DNA from: Molanna angustata
Lineage: Eukaryota > Arthropoda > Insecta > Trichoptera > Molannidae
Reading direction: 5' to 3'
DNA: 64,000 bases
NCBI GenBank assembly: GCA_963576475.1
Contig: OY754982.1
Coordinates: forward strand, 12,364,546 to 12,428,545
A program made the position numbers and the translations under genes. A model generated the notes under the pieces. The model was not told the origin of the DNA, searched no databases, and saw only the letters and a list, made by a program, of their open reading frames with translations. Shown piece after piece: positions 32,016 to 43,302 of this stretch; the stretch's first letter is position 1, and each line of letters opens with the position of its first letter.

Positions 32016-32766
32016 GTCATTAAAAAACTATTAATCGAAAACGTTGATGTCTCTCTGACTATTAGAGATTGATGGGATTTATCAAAATAATTTTGATTAT
32101 CTGGGAATTAAAAAAAAGTTCATGTATCGATATACCTTGACACAAAATATTGGACATATCGACAGGCAACGGAACTCTCAAGTAGGGATATATATCAGAA
32201 CAGAGAATATGACTTGATCTAATGTAGAGTTATTTTATACCTTTGGAATCTAAGCGACCGTTTTTTCACAAGGAAGGATGACAGCTGGCTTTCTTTAGTA
32301 GTGCGTGATAGAACTCTGTATTTTTCTGTTAAATGTCAGTACCTAAGTACAATGAAAAACAAAAAAAAAACACATACCTACCTATTTGTATAAAAACTCG
32401 ATATAATAACATTTTAAAAGGAAATAAAAGAATAGAAATTCAATTATGTTGTTGACTTTTTTTTCGTTTCATAACGGAGGTATATAGACAGGTTTTTCCT
32501 TTTGCTAAGTAAATTATTGTTTTCTTTTGTACAATTTTGTATTCAATATGTGTTTTTTTGTTATGTATGTTTGTAAACAGCCATGTCGTATATGATGATT
32601 AAATATATAAATAATTAGTTCTTTCTTTCTGTTTCGTCAATTATTTCTTTCTTTTTCGTTTCCGGCTAAGCTCTACCACTCCAATAAGCAGCGACTGACA
32701 TCATAATCAGATCCCCAGGACTACAGACCACTCCCATCAGTGGACACATCAGCAAGTGGCTGTCAT
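32016..32766. other. unassigned stretch; GC-richer from 32655
   Basis: No gene seen. The 32655-32766 segment and 32941-33130 beyond the MITE have matching higher GC content and probably formed one sequence before the MITE inserted. Confidence 0.3.
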
Positions 32767-32940
32767 CCTGGTTCGACCGGCGAAATCAAAACCCTAGTGA
32801 TTACCCATATCATGGATATAATTATCGTATGGAGTTCTATGACATCTAAATATATTATAGAACTCCTTATAATAATTATATCAATGAGATGGGTAATCGT
32901 GAGGGTTTTGATTTCGCCGATTGAACCAGACTTGCCCCCC
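32767..32940. mobile_element. palindromic MITE, family P, copy 2
   Basis: Matches 8051-8232: GGCGAAATCAAAACCCTAGT, TTACCCATATCATGGATATA and TAATCGTGAGGGTTTTGATT are shared, and the right end GACTTGCCCCCC is intact. The left end lacks the GGGGGCAAG of copy 1. Confidence 0.85.
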
Positions 32941-33414
32941 TGGGTTGCGCCGCATTCGCATCGGATGTCATCTGATGCAAACAATAACCTCCACCTTTGC
33001 AGGTTTTATTTTTACATCTGGTGACGCCGACCCTGAGTCTATTGAGGGTCTTTCATAGAGCGTATGGCAAGTGCTCTCCAACACCGATGATCTCAATGGG
33101 TCCCATCCGTGGTGCCGCTCTAGAGTATGATAATTAGTTTATCGCTTAATTAATAATGAAAAGTATTTTTTATACTATTTGTATTGAAAACATGAAGCAA
33201 AACTCATGGTTTTGATAGTCTAGCTATTATCTTGTATTTTGCGCAAGAACAAGATCAAGTATGCAAGACTTAAATTTGTTTCTCATCATTAATGTCAATT
33301 ATTAGAAAGAAATAAAATGCAACATGCAATTAAAAAAAATATATAAAAATAATATTAAATCTAATGTTTGGCGTGGCATTGATTCATTGGTTGATTACTA
33401 AAAACATACACAAA
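32941..33414. other. unassigned stretch
   Basis: Bases 32941-33130 are GC-richer (GACGCCGACCCTGAGTCTAT) and unrecognised; the rest is AT-rich. Confidence 0.25.
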
Positions 33415-34846
33415 AAATGACAATCTTCGGATGGCCCATTGAAAAAGGTTTCATTTTTCACAAAAAACTTGCGATCGTTTTTTGACGGCGGCTCACTCCC
33501 TTTTTGTGCGATATCAAAAAAAGCTTATTTGACGTTGTTAACAAGTGTCGATGAAAAAAGGCTTTAACCTCTAGTATACAATAAATGCTTACGTTACTGA
33601 AAAAATAAAGTCTGAGAAAAAAATACATATATTTCACTCAAAAGAAGTAAAACTGAAGGATTTCACTAAGGTGGTTTTATGACCATCACGGTTCATTGTA
33701 TAAAATGGTCTAAGAGAATTATTTGATTCGCCTGTGAGTGAAAGGCGGGGATCAATATCAAAGGAATATGTAAAAAGGTGTTATCTTGTTTTGAAAAATG
33801 AAAAATAATTTTTGAAATAATTGGCTCAGCACGAGGTATGTACATATTTATATTAAGAATTGATTGAGCGTTATACATTAATATAAATATATTTTAAGGG
33901 CAAGTCAAATGGAAAAAAGTTTCCTTCAGCTATTTACGGAAGATGTCATACTCTTTATTTGTAAGTGTTGGTTCTTTAATAGTAAAATTTCCTTTATGAA
34001 AAAAAAAGTATTTGTTATTTCTTTATTCTGTCGATTTATTGGTAGGTGAAATCCATGAGTTGAAAGATCTCAATATATTATATGAGTCGTTTTGAGTTAT
34101 TGCTTCTAGAACATGTGATAAGCTCGACAAAAAAAAATAAGCAAGCGGAAAATAATCATGCTTTTTAAACAAAAATAAAGGAATGGCCCTTAGTATCAGG
34201 CAGACACTATGAAGAGTAGATTTTTCACCCATAGCTTTCGACCCCATACTTTATTTTGCTCGAAGTATAAAATGACAATCTTCGGATGGCCCATTGAAAA
34301 AGGTTTCATTTTTCACAAAAAACTTGCGATCGTTTTTTGACGGCGGCTCACTCCCTTTTTGTGCGATATTAAAAAAAGTTTATTTGACGTTGTTAACAAG
34401 TGTCGATGAAAAAAGGCTTTAACCTCTAGCATACAATAAATGCTTACGTTACTGAAAAAATAAAGTCTGAGAAAAAAATACATATATTTCACTCAAAAGA
34501 AGTAAAACTGAAGGATTTCACTAAGGTGGTTTTAAGACCATCACGGTTCATTGTATAAAATGGTCTAAGAGAATTATTTGATTCGCCTGTGAGTGAAAGG
34601 CGGGGATCAATATCAAAGGAATATGTAAAAAGGTGTTATCTTGTTTTGAAAAATGAAAAATAATTTTTGAAATAATTGGCTCAGCACGAGGTATGTACAT
34701 ATTTATATTAATAATTGATTGAGCGTTATACATTAATATAAATATATTTTAAGGGCAAGTCAAATGGAAAAAGTTTCCTTCAGCTATTTACGGAAGATGT
34801 CATACTCTTTATTTGTAAGTGTTGGTTCTTTAATAGTAAAATTTTG
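33415..34846. repeat. 577-bp direct repeat separated by 278 bp
   Basis: Sequence from AAAATGACAATCTTCGGATG at 33415 to GGTTCTTTAATAGTAAAATT at about 33991 recurs at 34268-34846 with roughly six differences in 577 bp (about 99 percent). Between them, 33992-34267 is unique. Neither copy has TG...CA ends, and I see no TSD, primer-binding site or polypurine tract, so a recent tandem duplication (period 855 bp, second unit incomplete) is more likely than an LTR pair. A 61-codon frame is duplicated with it but has no recognised content. Confidence 0.9.
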
Positions 34847-35994
34847 CTATAAGTGCATTTTTTTATATCATGTTTTTTTTTATTATCATTGTTATTAATT
34901 TGTAATATTATCAATTTTCATGTATGATTGATGTTGACATCAACTAATACAGTGTCACTGTTTAGGTTTATTTTGTTAATTGTTATTGTATTGTTCATCA
35001 GTGTATGTGCGTATAAATAAATAAACAAATATGCGTATTTCTTTGACACTATATTATTACTTAATAAGTGTTGATGTTAAAGACAAAATTTCAATCATTT
35101 TTTGATAACTCTCTTTAGATCTTGCTTTAAAATTCGAATACGACTCCGAAATCAGATTATTCAACAAAACCATTAAAATGAATTATCTTCAAATATGTTG
35201 GTAATTTCTTCTTTGTTTCCTGTTAGGTTCTTCCTATTTCAATTTGGAGAAAACATGTAGGTCTTGGACTCAGCAAAACAGCTCTTACAAAATCAAATTC
35301 AGGAATCCTGGTTTCTTCCTACCCCACTGCTTCCCCCATTCTTCTCTTGATATCTTGAATTCTTGAGAACAGGAGTTTGAAAATGTAAAAATCCATTTCT
35401 GAGAATGTTTCTCGTTATGTTTTTATTTTTATTTATAGCTGGTGTGGGAGGATTCATCAGACTTGTTCATATATATTGTATTAATATATATTCCAGAGAC
35501 TATAACTTCTTGTGAAGTATTTTTCAATGTAATTTTTCGCATAACTCATTATATTAAAATAATTTAATATAATGTCGTTCTCTTGATTGCTTTCAATTCA
35601 ACAGAACAACACAATTTCAATTTAAACAACTACAGATATCATGTTCACAGTCAAGTTTATGTAGATTTTCAGTTATTAATTTACAAAAAAAAAATTGTTC
35701 GTAAAAATTTAAACGAAGACACGTCGTACTTTATGTGAATATCAAAGTAATATTTATTGAAATATATATTTTTTTCTTTTATTAGCTAAATATATTTTTA
35801 CTGAATCGAGAAGGGCTTATTTGTTTCTTATATATTTTTTAATTGTATTATGTGTTATTTTGTTGTTTATAACCGAATAAAGATATTCATTGTTATTTAT
35901 GTTATAGAAAATAAATTCGCTATATCGTATCACATTATAAAACATGAATACAAATAAATGAATATGAAATTACATTTGGATTTTTTTTACTTAT
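34847..35994. other. AT-rich stretch
   Basis: No gene or element recognised. Confidence 0.2.
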
Positions 35995-35998
35995 TTTC

Positions 35999-36180
35999 AG
36001 CATCTCAATAGAGACGAATTTGGAATATTATAGAAGGACCAAGAACTCAAGGCATCTACAGGGCTTACGACCTGACATCAGCTGGTTTATGTGATCACTT
36101 TATGCGCTTGAGCAACGTTCACCAATTATGCCTTCAAATCCAATTTTGAAAATTCTATATATTTAAATAATGAGAAACAG
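35999..36180. mobile_element. single arm of the TTAA palindrome family
   Basis: CATCTCAATAGAGACGAATT, then AGAACTCAAGGCATCTACAG, GGGCTTACGACCTGACATCA and GTGATCACTTTATGCGCTTG, match one arm and the central loop (CCAATTATGCCTT, TTTTGAAAATTCTATATAT) of 30015-30371. The other arm is absent. Confidence 0.75.
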
Positions 36181-37019
36181 ATCGTTTGAAAATAATCTAT
36201 TTTTACTATCGTCATCTAAGAAGTAAAGAAAAAATCTTTTTATAACGCCATCTATTGAGAAGTTGTTTTTTTTTGTAAACAATGAAAGCAACATTCCTTA
36301 TACATGAGGTGACAGTATTCTTGCACATATGTCACCCCTGAACTACGCCAGAAATATTATGTCATTATTGGCTTGTTTACCTACATATTCATACCTATGT
36401 GTATGAAAATCGAATATATTTTATTAAGTTTTAAAAGGTTCATTATTTTATAATATTTTTTAAAAGTAACATTATACGTAAACATGGGTTTTTGCCATAT
36501 CGGGAGTCAAATATATTTTTGACATATTTTTAACATCACGTTTTCTAAAGCTCTCTTTCATTATTTTTCCGATATTTAATTTATTTTATACTCGTCTTAA
36601 GATATATTTTGTTAATTTTGACACACATGCCTTTACTTTTACAATTTTTGTGACTTATCGATAAATTAGTATGCATAACGTTGCATAAAATACTTCATAA
36701 ATAAATCACAAACATAAAATATTTTTTTGTGTAGTTATTCTTTGTTACAGTACCTAGTTAAAAAAATGATTTTTACCTAACCTAGTTAAAATTGAATAGT
36801 TTTATAACTGAGGCACGATTGTTTGAAATTAAAACCAACACATAGTTTATACAAAGTTGAATAAAAACTTTCCCAAAACAAGTTATGTAGACGATGTTAC
36901 CTTCAGGAAATTTATCTCGCGAAAATATTCAAAATAGTTTTTTTTGTGTCTTCAGAGGCGACCGTGCGGGTATGTTATAAAAAAATCTCTTTTACAAAGT
37001 ACCCTTACTATCCTGTTTA
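36181..37019. other. AT-rich stretch with minor shared repeats
   Basis: No gene. CGCCATCTATTGAGAAGTT at 36247 is the inverse of 16047-16065. CGGGAGTCAAATATATTTTT at 36509 resembles CGGGAGTCAAAGGTATTTTT at 29992. Confidence 0.3.
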
Positions 37020-37039
37020 CCCCCCCCCCCCCCCCCCCC
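37020..37039. repeat. C20 homopolymer
   Basis: Twenty consecutive C followed by GCCGGGGG. It is unusual in this AT-rich context and is a possible sequencing or assembly uncertainty. Confidence 0.9.
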
Positions 37040-37559
37040 GCCGGGGGTGACACATCCCTCGAGTGTGGTTTATATGTCCTTCCTTATCACCGCTGTCAAA
37101 TCCAGTCAGAATTTTGATGATAAAATACTTCCTCTCCCCTCATGTGAGGTGTTCACTAAAATTACAAATTAAGTTAAGATTTTTGGGGTTTTCCCTGTCT
37201 TCGGTGTGGAAAACTCTATTAAATGTCACATACCGATTCACGGTGGAAAAATATCTCATAATCGTCTTTTATTTGTCGATCGGCAAGTTCACGGTAAACA
37301 AAATTAATCACGTGGGCCGCGCAGAACGCAAATTAAAGTTATAAAGTGGTTAGTATATGATCAAACCGCCTCTCTCCATTATGAATATTTGTCTGAAACT
37401 ATATTAAATTCCACTCTGCAATATTTTTGTTATTTCTTAGCAGGAAAACTATAGGCTGATATTAATGAACAGTTTATTTTATATCGGTAAAACATATCTA
37501 TATTTCAATTATTTTATTCTAATATATTACAATATATTAACAATATAGATAATATCCTG
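37040..37559. other. unassigned stretch, slightly GC-richer at its start
   Basis: The 93-codon plus frame 37063-37344 has no motif I recognise. An E-box-like CACGTG is at about 37309. Nothing else seen. Confidence 0.2.
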
Positions 37560-37790
37560 ATAAGACGGAAAATCAGTCCCGGGTCCTGGGTTCAATTCCC
37601 AATTGAGACACACTTTTTCTTTGTGTTTTCTGTAAGACAGTAAATATCGTATGTCACTGCCTATAAGACAGTAAATATCGTATATCATTTATATATCGTA
37701 TATCATATATCGTATATCATTTCTGTAAGACAGTAAATATCGTATAATATCATTGCCTGAGAATCAATAAAATGTAATATGAAATAAATC
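37560..37790 (+). mobile_element. SINE family B, rearranged copy B5
   Basis: Head with B box GGGTTCAATTCCCAATTGAG at 37589, then an internal expansion in which TAAGACAGTAAATATCGTAT is present three times with ATATCGTATATCAT spacers, and the tail TGCCTGAGAATCAATAAAAT. The middle of the family body is lost. Confidence 0.7.
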
Positions 37791-37885
37791 AATCGACCTA
37801 TTTAATTAAAAATATAGTAAAGATTTTAATTTTTGAATTTTGTTTTAATCCCATTCATTAGTTATAAATAATATTATGTAGAATT

Positions 37886-38187
37886 TTACCCACATGGGTT
37901 TGGCCACATGGGTAGAATGAATGAGGAACGCCTGACAAAGAAAATATACAATGCGGATAGAATTGGATTGAGAGGCCGGGGCCGCCTAAGAAAGGGATGG
38001 TCTGACCATGTGAACGATATTCTGAAAGACGGAAATGTTAGAAGCATGTACAATAGACGAACATGTATGAGACGATGCATGAATGTTGACGAGGCGATGA
38101 ATGTGTGCCAGGATAGAAAGATATGGCGTTCGGTTCTCTCTGCCTACCCCGTTAGGGACATGGCGTGATGCTATGTATGTATGTATG
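37886..38187 (+). mobile_element. 5'-truncated LINE family D with 11-bp TSD
   Basis: Direct repeats TATGTAGAATT at 37875-37885 and 38188-38198 bracket a 302-bp insert (the left part of the repeat overlaps the (ATGT)n tail). The frame 37908-38168 reads MGRMNEERLTKKIYN, GRGRLRKGWSDHVND, RRTCMRRCMNVDEAMNVCQD and KIWRSVLSAYPVRDMA before TGA, all without interruption. It is therefore one of the younger family D copies. Confidence 0.85.
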
Positions 38188-38482
38188 TATGTAGAATTCT
38201 AAATTTCTCATTGACGAGCACGTTTTGCCTTGTAAGGGCCTCTTCACTGATTTAAAAAAATATATTTAAATCATCTATCTAAAGATTTTTTAATATAGAT
38301 TTAAAAAGAAACTTCAAAAACAAAAAAATAATTTTATAAGTTGAGCAAAACGAATGAAAAATTATTCTATAAAATAGAAAATTTGTAGAACATAAATATT
38401 AAGAGTTGTTGAAATCGAAGAGTTCAATGACAGTTTTGTTACAAGTGAGTATTTTTACTTTCCACTACTATGGAATAGCGGA

Positions 38483-38918
38483 CTTACTTTTCGTGTGGTG
38501 TATCAGATTATAGTCTTGGTTCCAGTGCTGAGAGCCAGTCCACCGCCTCTGGTTTCGCCTCATGTATATCTTGGAGGCTTCCGTTAAATTTCTTTAGCTG
38601 GCACTCTTGGACCACGTGTTTCACAGACTGCTCAGCTCCACACTCACAGTCAGGGTTATCTCTTTTTCCCCAACTCCAGAGTAAGTAATTACAGCAGCCT
38701 TGTTCTGTCCTCATTCTGTTTTGCTGTACCCAAACCCTCCGTGGCAGGTCGAAACCAGGTACTCGAGTTGCAGGGTCTACTATTAAGTGTTTATTTTCAG
38801 TATTTTCTGTAGCCCATTTTTCTCTCCAGATACCTTCTAAATTAAAACCATCTTCCTCCACTCTCCATATGGGTTTTCGGGATTTTAATCTTTTCTCGGG
38901 TGGGTGAAAAATATCAAA
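38483..38918 (-). mobile_element. 5'-truncated LINE fragment (family E) with 9-bp TSD
   Basis: AATAGCGGA at 38474-38482 and 38919-38927 flanks a 436-bp minus-strand insert. It encodes the C-terminus of a LINE ORF2 after RNase H: VPGFDLPRRVWVQQNRMRTE, then CECGAEQSVKHVVQEC (C-x-C...H...C zinc-binding pattern) and HEAKPEAVDWLSALEPRL before the stop. The 3' UTR is only about 25 bp and no poly(A) is visible. The empty site is visible in repeat Q at 17980-18000. Confidence 0.85.
38508..38918 (-). pseudogene. C-terminal segment of a LINE ORF2 (family E)
   Basis: Open from the insert boundary to its natural stop, about 136 codons. The frame also runs 21 codons further upstream into the target repeat by chance, so a 157-codon open frame exists whose first part is unrelated. 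The zinc-binding CxC-H-C block and the RVPGFDLPRRVWV block are the recognisable parts. No RT or endonuclease is present. Confidence 0.75.
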
Positions 38919-39330
38919 AATAGCGGAGAGTCTTGATTTTATAATATCGTTTTTCAAACGGGTATCATGCAGAGAATGCACACCATGTGTTTCGTCATGA
39001 TGTGTTTATATGCATAGCGTACGCCGTACTTATGCCGTACGCCATATCTTTTTCTCTCTACAGCCCAAACTATAAGTCCGATCGACTTTATATTTACAAC
39101 ATAATATGGGTAAAGTGCATAGACCTAGAGCTAATAAGTTTTCCATAGGCAACCGTTAATTTCTTCTGTATGATTTCATCATTTAAGTCCTTTTTTCTTG
39201 TCTCCTCTCTATAGCCCAAATTATAAGTCCGATTGACTTCATATTGATATTAAATATGTATAACCCATAAACGAGCTGATAATTTTCCCATAGATATCCT
39301 TTGATTTCTTCTCTATGATGGAAAATCAAG

Positions 39331-39624
39331 ATTTTTTTATATTGTTTGAATTTTCGATATACCTAATAGAAATACACTTCAAAAATATATTTAGGTATTG
39401 CCGACATTTTAGTGATAAAAAATGGATGGCCTGTTATAGTTTGTGTGAAATTGAATATTTGTGTGAAGCTTGCATATTTGTATGAAAAATGTAGGTATAA
39501 ATTGAAGTAAAAAAGCTTATGTATGGCAACATTCAGTTATCGACTTCGCATTGATAATATTTGATGTGTCTCTATAGACGAGTATATTTTTTTAATTCTC
39601 CACTACTTTCATCCTCGAGGTGTA
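39331..39624. other. AT-rich spacer
   Basis: No feature recognised. Confidence 0.2.
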
Positions 39625-39715
39625 TATAGGCAGAGAGAACCGAACACCGCATTGATACATCGCTTCCTCAACATTGATACATAGTCTCGCATATTCTCAT
39701 CTTGCTCGTAAAGCA
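39625..39715 (-). mobile_element. minus-strand stub of LINE family D
   Basis: Plus-strand GGCAGAGAGAACCGAACACC (39635) is the complement of the family D ending GTTCGGTTCTCTCTGCC. The flanking GATACATCGCTTCCTCAACA matches the preceding block with an internal deletion. Confidence 0.6.
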
Positions 39716-40803
39716 AATCAATTCAATCAATTTTACATCAATATCTTAGCAGGAATCATGCATTTACAAATTGGCGACTGAAAGTTACAGGTGTCAGGAA
39801 GCAGGGGAAGATTTTAAAATAATAAAAAAACTATTTTATTTATTCAGATATTATCGAATTTGAAACTTGTTTTTCGTGTTTGAATAATTTACGGATAAAC
39901 TAAAGCGTTTGTTTCAACGGAGAATATCTTGAATTTCCATCTTCCGGAAGTCGTTTGTTATATTTTATACACGATGACGCGATGATGGAAGAAACACAAG
40001 GAAACAAAAGGATCGTAAATTACAAATATTTATTGTAAAATAAAAAGAAGAAGAAGATACTCGGGACGACGACGCTTAATGGTGTATCCATGGATTTAGA
40101 GGAAATTTAAAATTCAAATTTATGATAATGAGTTAGGCTCAAATTGAGTTTCCTAATTAAATTATGAAAAAAAAAACTTTTCAGACTTTCTTGATTATTG
40201 AGATCAAGGACGCTTAAAAGAAAAACAAGTTTGCAAACGAGTTTTAAATTCTTCGCCTACTGTAATTTTTAAAAACCTAGTAATAATTTACCATCTTTAC
40301 CTTACATCAAAAAATGAGTTTGGGCTCCATACCTTTCAGGATACGTAGACCAACAACCCCTACATGTTTGTGTGTTTGTAATAATTACCATAAAAATTAC
40401 CATGTACCTGATTGAGTATCGTAGTAAAAAAACAATGTATGAATTAAATGTGTTACCGCTTGTAGAACCCCACATCACGCAGCGAATATGTTCGAATTCT
40501 CTCGAAGTAGCTATCTTTATTATTATTATTATTTAAATATAGGAAAGACGAACATTTATAGACGATTTGTGCCATTTGACGACATGAGAATTATATTTAA
40601 GAGGGTGACTGCTGCCAACGTACCTATTTTTTTCAATTTGAAATTGCATCATTACTACAAAACGAATAATTTTGAAAAAAATAACCTAGTTAGTTTGGAT
40701 ATTAATAAAGAATAATATATCTTTACTTTTTAATTATATTCTGTATATATTCTTGTAGGAAAATAATAAGCATACCCCGATTTTTGACATTAATCTTGAA
40801 TTT
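39716..40803. other. AT-rich stretch
   Basis: No gene recognised. AAGAAGAAGAAGA at 40043 may be a truncated LINE tail. Confidence 0.2.
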
Positions 40804-40967
40804 CTAAAAAAATATATTATGTGACGTTGCATCAATGCATCAAGTTAAGTAAATAAACAAAAAAAAAACTTTTAATTCGCAATGGCGCTAAATGGAAAGT
40901 AAATGTTTTTTTATGTTAATTTTCTAAACCTCAAGCATTAATGCAACGTCACATAATATTTTTTTAG
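40804..40967. mobile_element. 164-bp MITE with terminal inverted repeats of about 33 bp
   Basis: CTAAAAAAATATATTATGTG followed by ACGTTGCATCAATGC at the left end is the inverted match of GCATTAATGCAACGTCACAT followed by AATATTTTTTTAG at the right. The interior is A-rich and noncoding. Confidence 0.85.
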
Positions 40968-41050
40968 ATATTTTTATCTTCTTTTATTTAAAAAAATATA
41001 TTGAACTACGCCCAACAGTTTATCTAAAGTAATAAAGCAATCAAAATGTT

Positions 41051-41051
41051 A

Positions 41052-41094
<43 letters not shown>

Positions 41095-41107
41095 TGTGTG
41101 TGTGTTT
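41051..41107. repeat. (GT)n microsatellite
   Basis: About 28 GT units with one TATG interruption. Confidence 0.95.
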
Positions 41108-41948
41108 GTCTCACGCCTTCTGAAAAACCAAGAGCATCTAAAAATCTAATTTATGTGCGAACGTGTACCTGTATACCGGATGCAGTGTCACGCTAAAAAT
41201 AATGCGATAAAAATGCTGAATTTTAAAAATATTTCAATAATTATTTTTTTCATACAAAATTTTCCAAGTCGTATCTGTCAAAAAAGTGTACATTTTGCAC
41301 GCATATATCTGTTAGTTTAAAAGTTAGAAGTACGTATTTACACGAAAAAAATTTACTTTCAAGTATAACTTAGCGTTTAAGTGAAAAACATGGTGAATAT
41401 TTTGTATAATTATAATGTTTAACTTATTTTTAAAGTAAGCGTTTTGTACATAAATGCCGCCATTTTAATATCTTTTCATACTATATTTCATTTTCCTACC
41501 GAATGAATATGTTCTTGAAAATAATAAACCTTTGAAATAAATATAAATATGAAATAATAAAATGAAACACAAGACATTACAGCAAGTTTTAAGACGTATA
41601 TTGTAAAAGTCTGTTAATTATTAGTAAAGATATGGGCATAATAAAATTGCATAATTTGTATATAATATTTGATATTTCGGACAATTTTCATTTTTATGGC
41701 ATCGAACAAACCAATGTAGGTACCTACATATTCAAAAAATGTATCCGAACCATTCGATATTACTTACGTGTTCGAATCGTTTCCATGGCTACAGAAAGAA
41801 TGTGATATTCAAATAAAATTTGTTAGGAATCGAATTTATTTAGAAGGTTGTTGTAGGTAGGTACCTACCTAATACTATTTACTTACAAATCAACAATAAT
41901 ATACCTATACTGATTTCCTATAGGAAAATTATTTTATTTATTTATTTA
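41108..41948. other. AT-rich stretch with TAGGTACCTA palindromes
   Basis: No gene. GTAGGTACCTAC occurs at 41716 and 41856. Confidence 0.3.
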
Positions 41949-42012
41949 TCAACCGTTTGTCCGATTATAATGAAACTTTGGTGAATTGTCGAGCGTATGC
42001 CCAGGATGGTTT

Positions 42013-42623
42013 TTGGATTTAAACTTTTTTCTTATTCTTCTTCTTCTTCGTGTATTTGGTCGTTTTACCTATGAAGGGGGAGTATCCTGGGAAAAGAAGG
42101 TCCGACTGTCCCTCCATCTCTTCACAGGTCTTCCAGGACGGGTTCTGCATATAAACTTTTTTCTTCTTTTTCTTCAACGTGTACTTGGTCATCTTACCTA
42201 TGAAGATGAACTATCCTGGGAGATGAAGGTCCAATTTTCCTTCCATCTCTTCGCAGGTTTCTGGATTTAAACTTTTTTCTTCTTCTTCTTCATCGTCTAT
42301 TTGGTCATTTTACCTTTGAAGGTGGACTAACCTGGGAGAAGAATGTCCAATTTTCCTTCCATCTCTTCGCATGTATCTGGATTTAAACTTATTTCTTCTT
42401 CTTCTTCTTCATCGTGTATTTTTGGTCATTTTACCTATGAAGTTGGAGAATCCTGGGAGAAGAAGGTCCAACTGTCCTTCCATCTCTTCGCAGGTATCTG
42501 GGTTTAAACTTTTTTCTTCTTCTTCGTGTATTTAGTCATTTTACCTATTAAGTAGAGCATCCTGGGAAAAGAATGTTCTTTCATCTCTTCGCGGTTCTTC
42601 CAGGATGGTTTCTGGATTTAAAC
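42013..42623. repeat. tandem block 1, unit about 117 bp, 5 copies
   Basis: Units are anchored by CTGGATTTAAACTTTTTTCT at about 42013, 42145, 42261, 42377, 42498 and 42612. Each contains (CTT)n, GGTCATTTTACCTATGAAG, ATCCTGGGA and CCTTCCATCTCTTCGCAGG. Confidence 0.9.
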
Positions 42624-42640
42624 TTTTCTTAACCGACTGA

Positions 42641-42800
42641 TGGGACGGGATGTAATGAAGGGAAGGGATGCACTAAAGGGCCTGAAGGGACGGGAGGTAT
42701 AAAACTGCCTGAAGGGACGGAAGGTAGTGAAGGGTCTGATGGGAAGGGACGTAATGAGGGATTAAAGGGACGGGAGGTACTGAAGGGCCTGAAGCGGCGG
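42641..42800. repeat. tandem block 2, 27-bp GC-rich unit, about 6 copies
   Basis: Consensus begins GGGACGGGAGGTACTGAAGG and continues GCCTGAA. It is G-rich on the plus strand with many GGG triplets, against AT-rich surroundings. Confidence 0.9.
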
Positions 42801-42807
42801 GTCCTGG

Positions 42808-43302
42808 AGTCTAATTCTGTTTCTTCTTAATTTTATGTAGACCTTTAGGGCAGTTTTTATACAAACTATTTCCTATTGTCTAATTCATCTTCTTCTTCTT
42901 TTATGTATACATTTGGGTCATTTTTTTATAAAAATTATTTCCTTTAGTCTAATTATTATTCTTCTTCATTTAAGTACGTAGACTTTTGGGAGAGTTTTAA
43001 TACAAACTATTTCCAATAGTCTTATTCATTTTCTTTTATGTAGACCTTTTGGTCAGTATTTATACAAACTATTTCCAATAGTCTAAATATTCTTCTTCTT
43101 CTTTTTTGTAGACCTTTGGGTGAGCTTTTATACAATCTATTTCCAATAGTCTAATTCTTCTATTAGGTATATGTATTTTTACTTATTTTATGTAGACCAT
43201 TGGAATAGTTTTTTATACAAACTATTTCTTATAGTCTTATACTTATTTTTCTCTTTTTTATTTAGTCTTTTGGGTTAGTTTTAAGTCTAATAGTCTATTG
43301 TG
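42808..43302. repeat. tandem block 3, unit about 75-85 bp, about 6-7 copies
   Basis: Anchored by TATGTAGACCTTTGGG and ATACAAACTATTTCCAATAG followed by TCTAATTC and (TTC)n. Confidence 0.85.

Larger units (their letters stand above)
38440..39318 (-). mobile_element. dispersed repeat Q, inverted copy occupied by a LINE fragment
   Basis: The minus-strand homologue of 17558-18004. Its two 146-bp units lie at about 39172-39318 and 39027-39172 (CATAGAGAAGAAATC and CATACAGAAGAAATT starts, GGACTTATAATTTGGGCT). The tail hairpin is split at AATAGCGGA by the insert 38483-38918. The tail end AGTAAAAAT is shared with the other copy, and similarity stops at that point in both. Confidence 0.7.

Noticed and set aside
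33415..34846. LTR pair of a miniature retrotransposon
   Set aside because: No TG...CA ends, target-site duplication, primer-binding site or polypurine tract; tandem duplication explains it better.
38919..38981. N-terminal 21 residues of the 157-codon minus frame as part of the LINE protein
   Set aside because: The TSD and the empty copy of repeat Q at 18 kb show that this part is target sequence.
41986..42270. 94-codon open frame with internal sequence repeats
   Set aside because: It is the translation of the 117-bp tandem block; each unit is read in the same way by chance.
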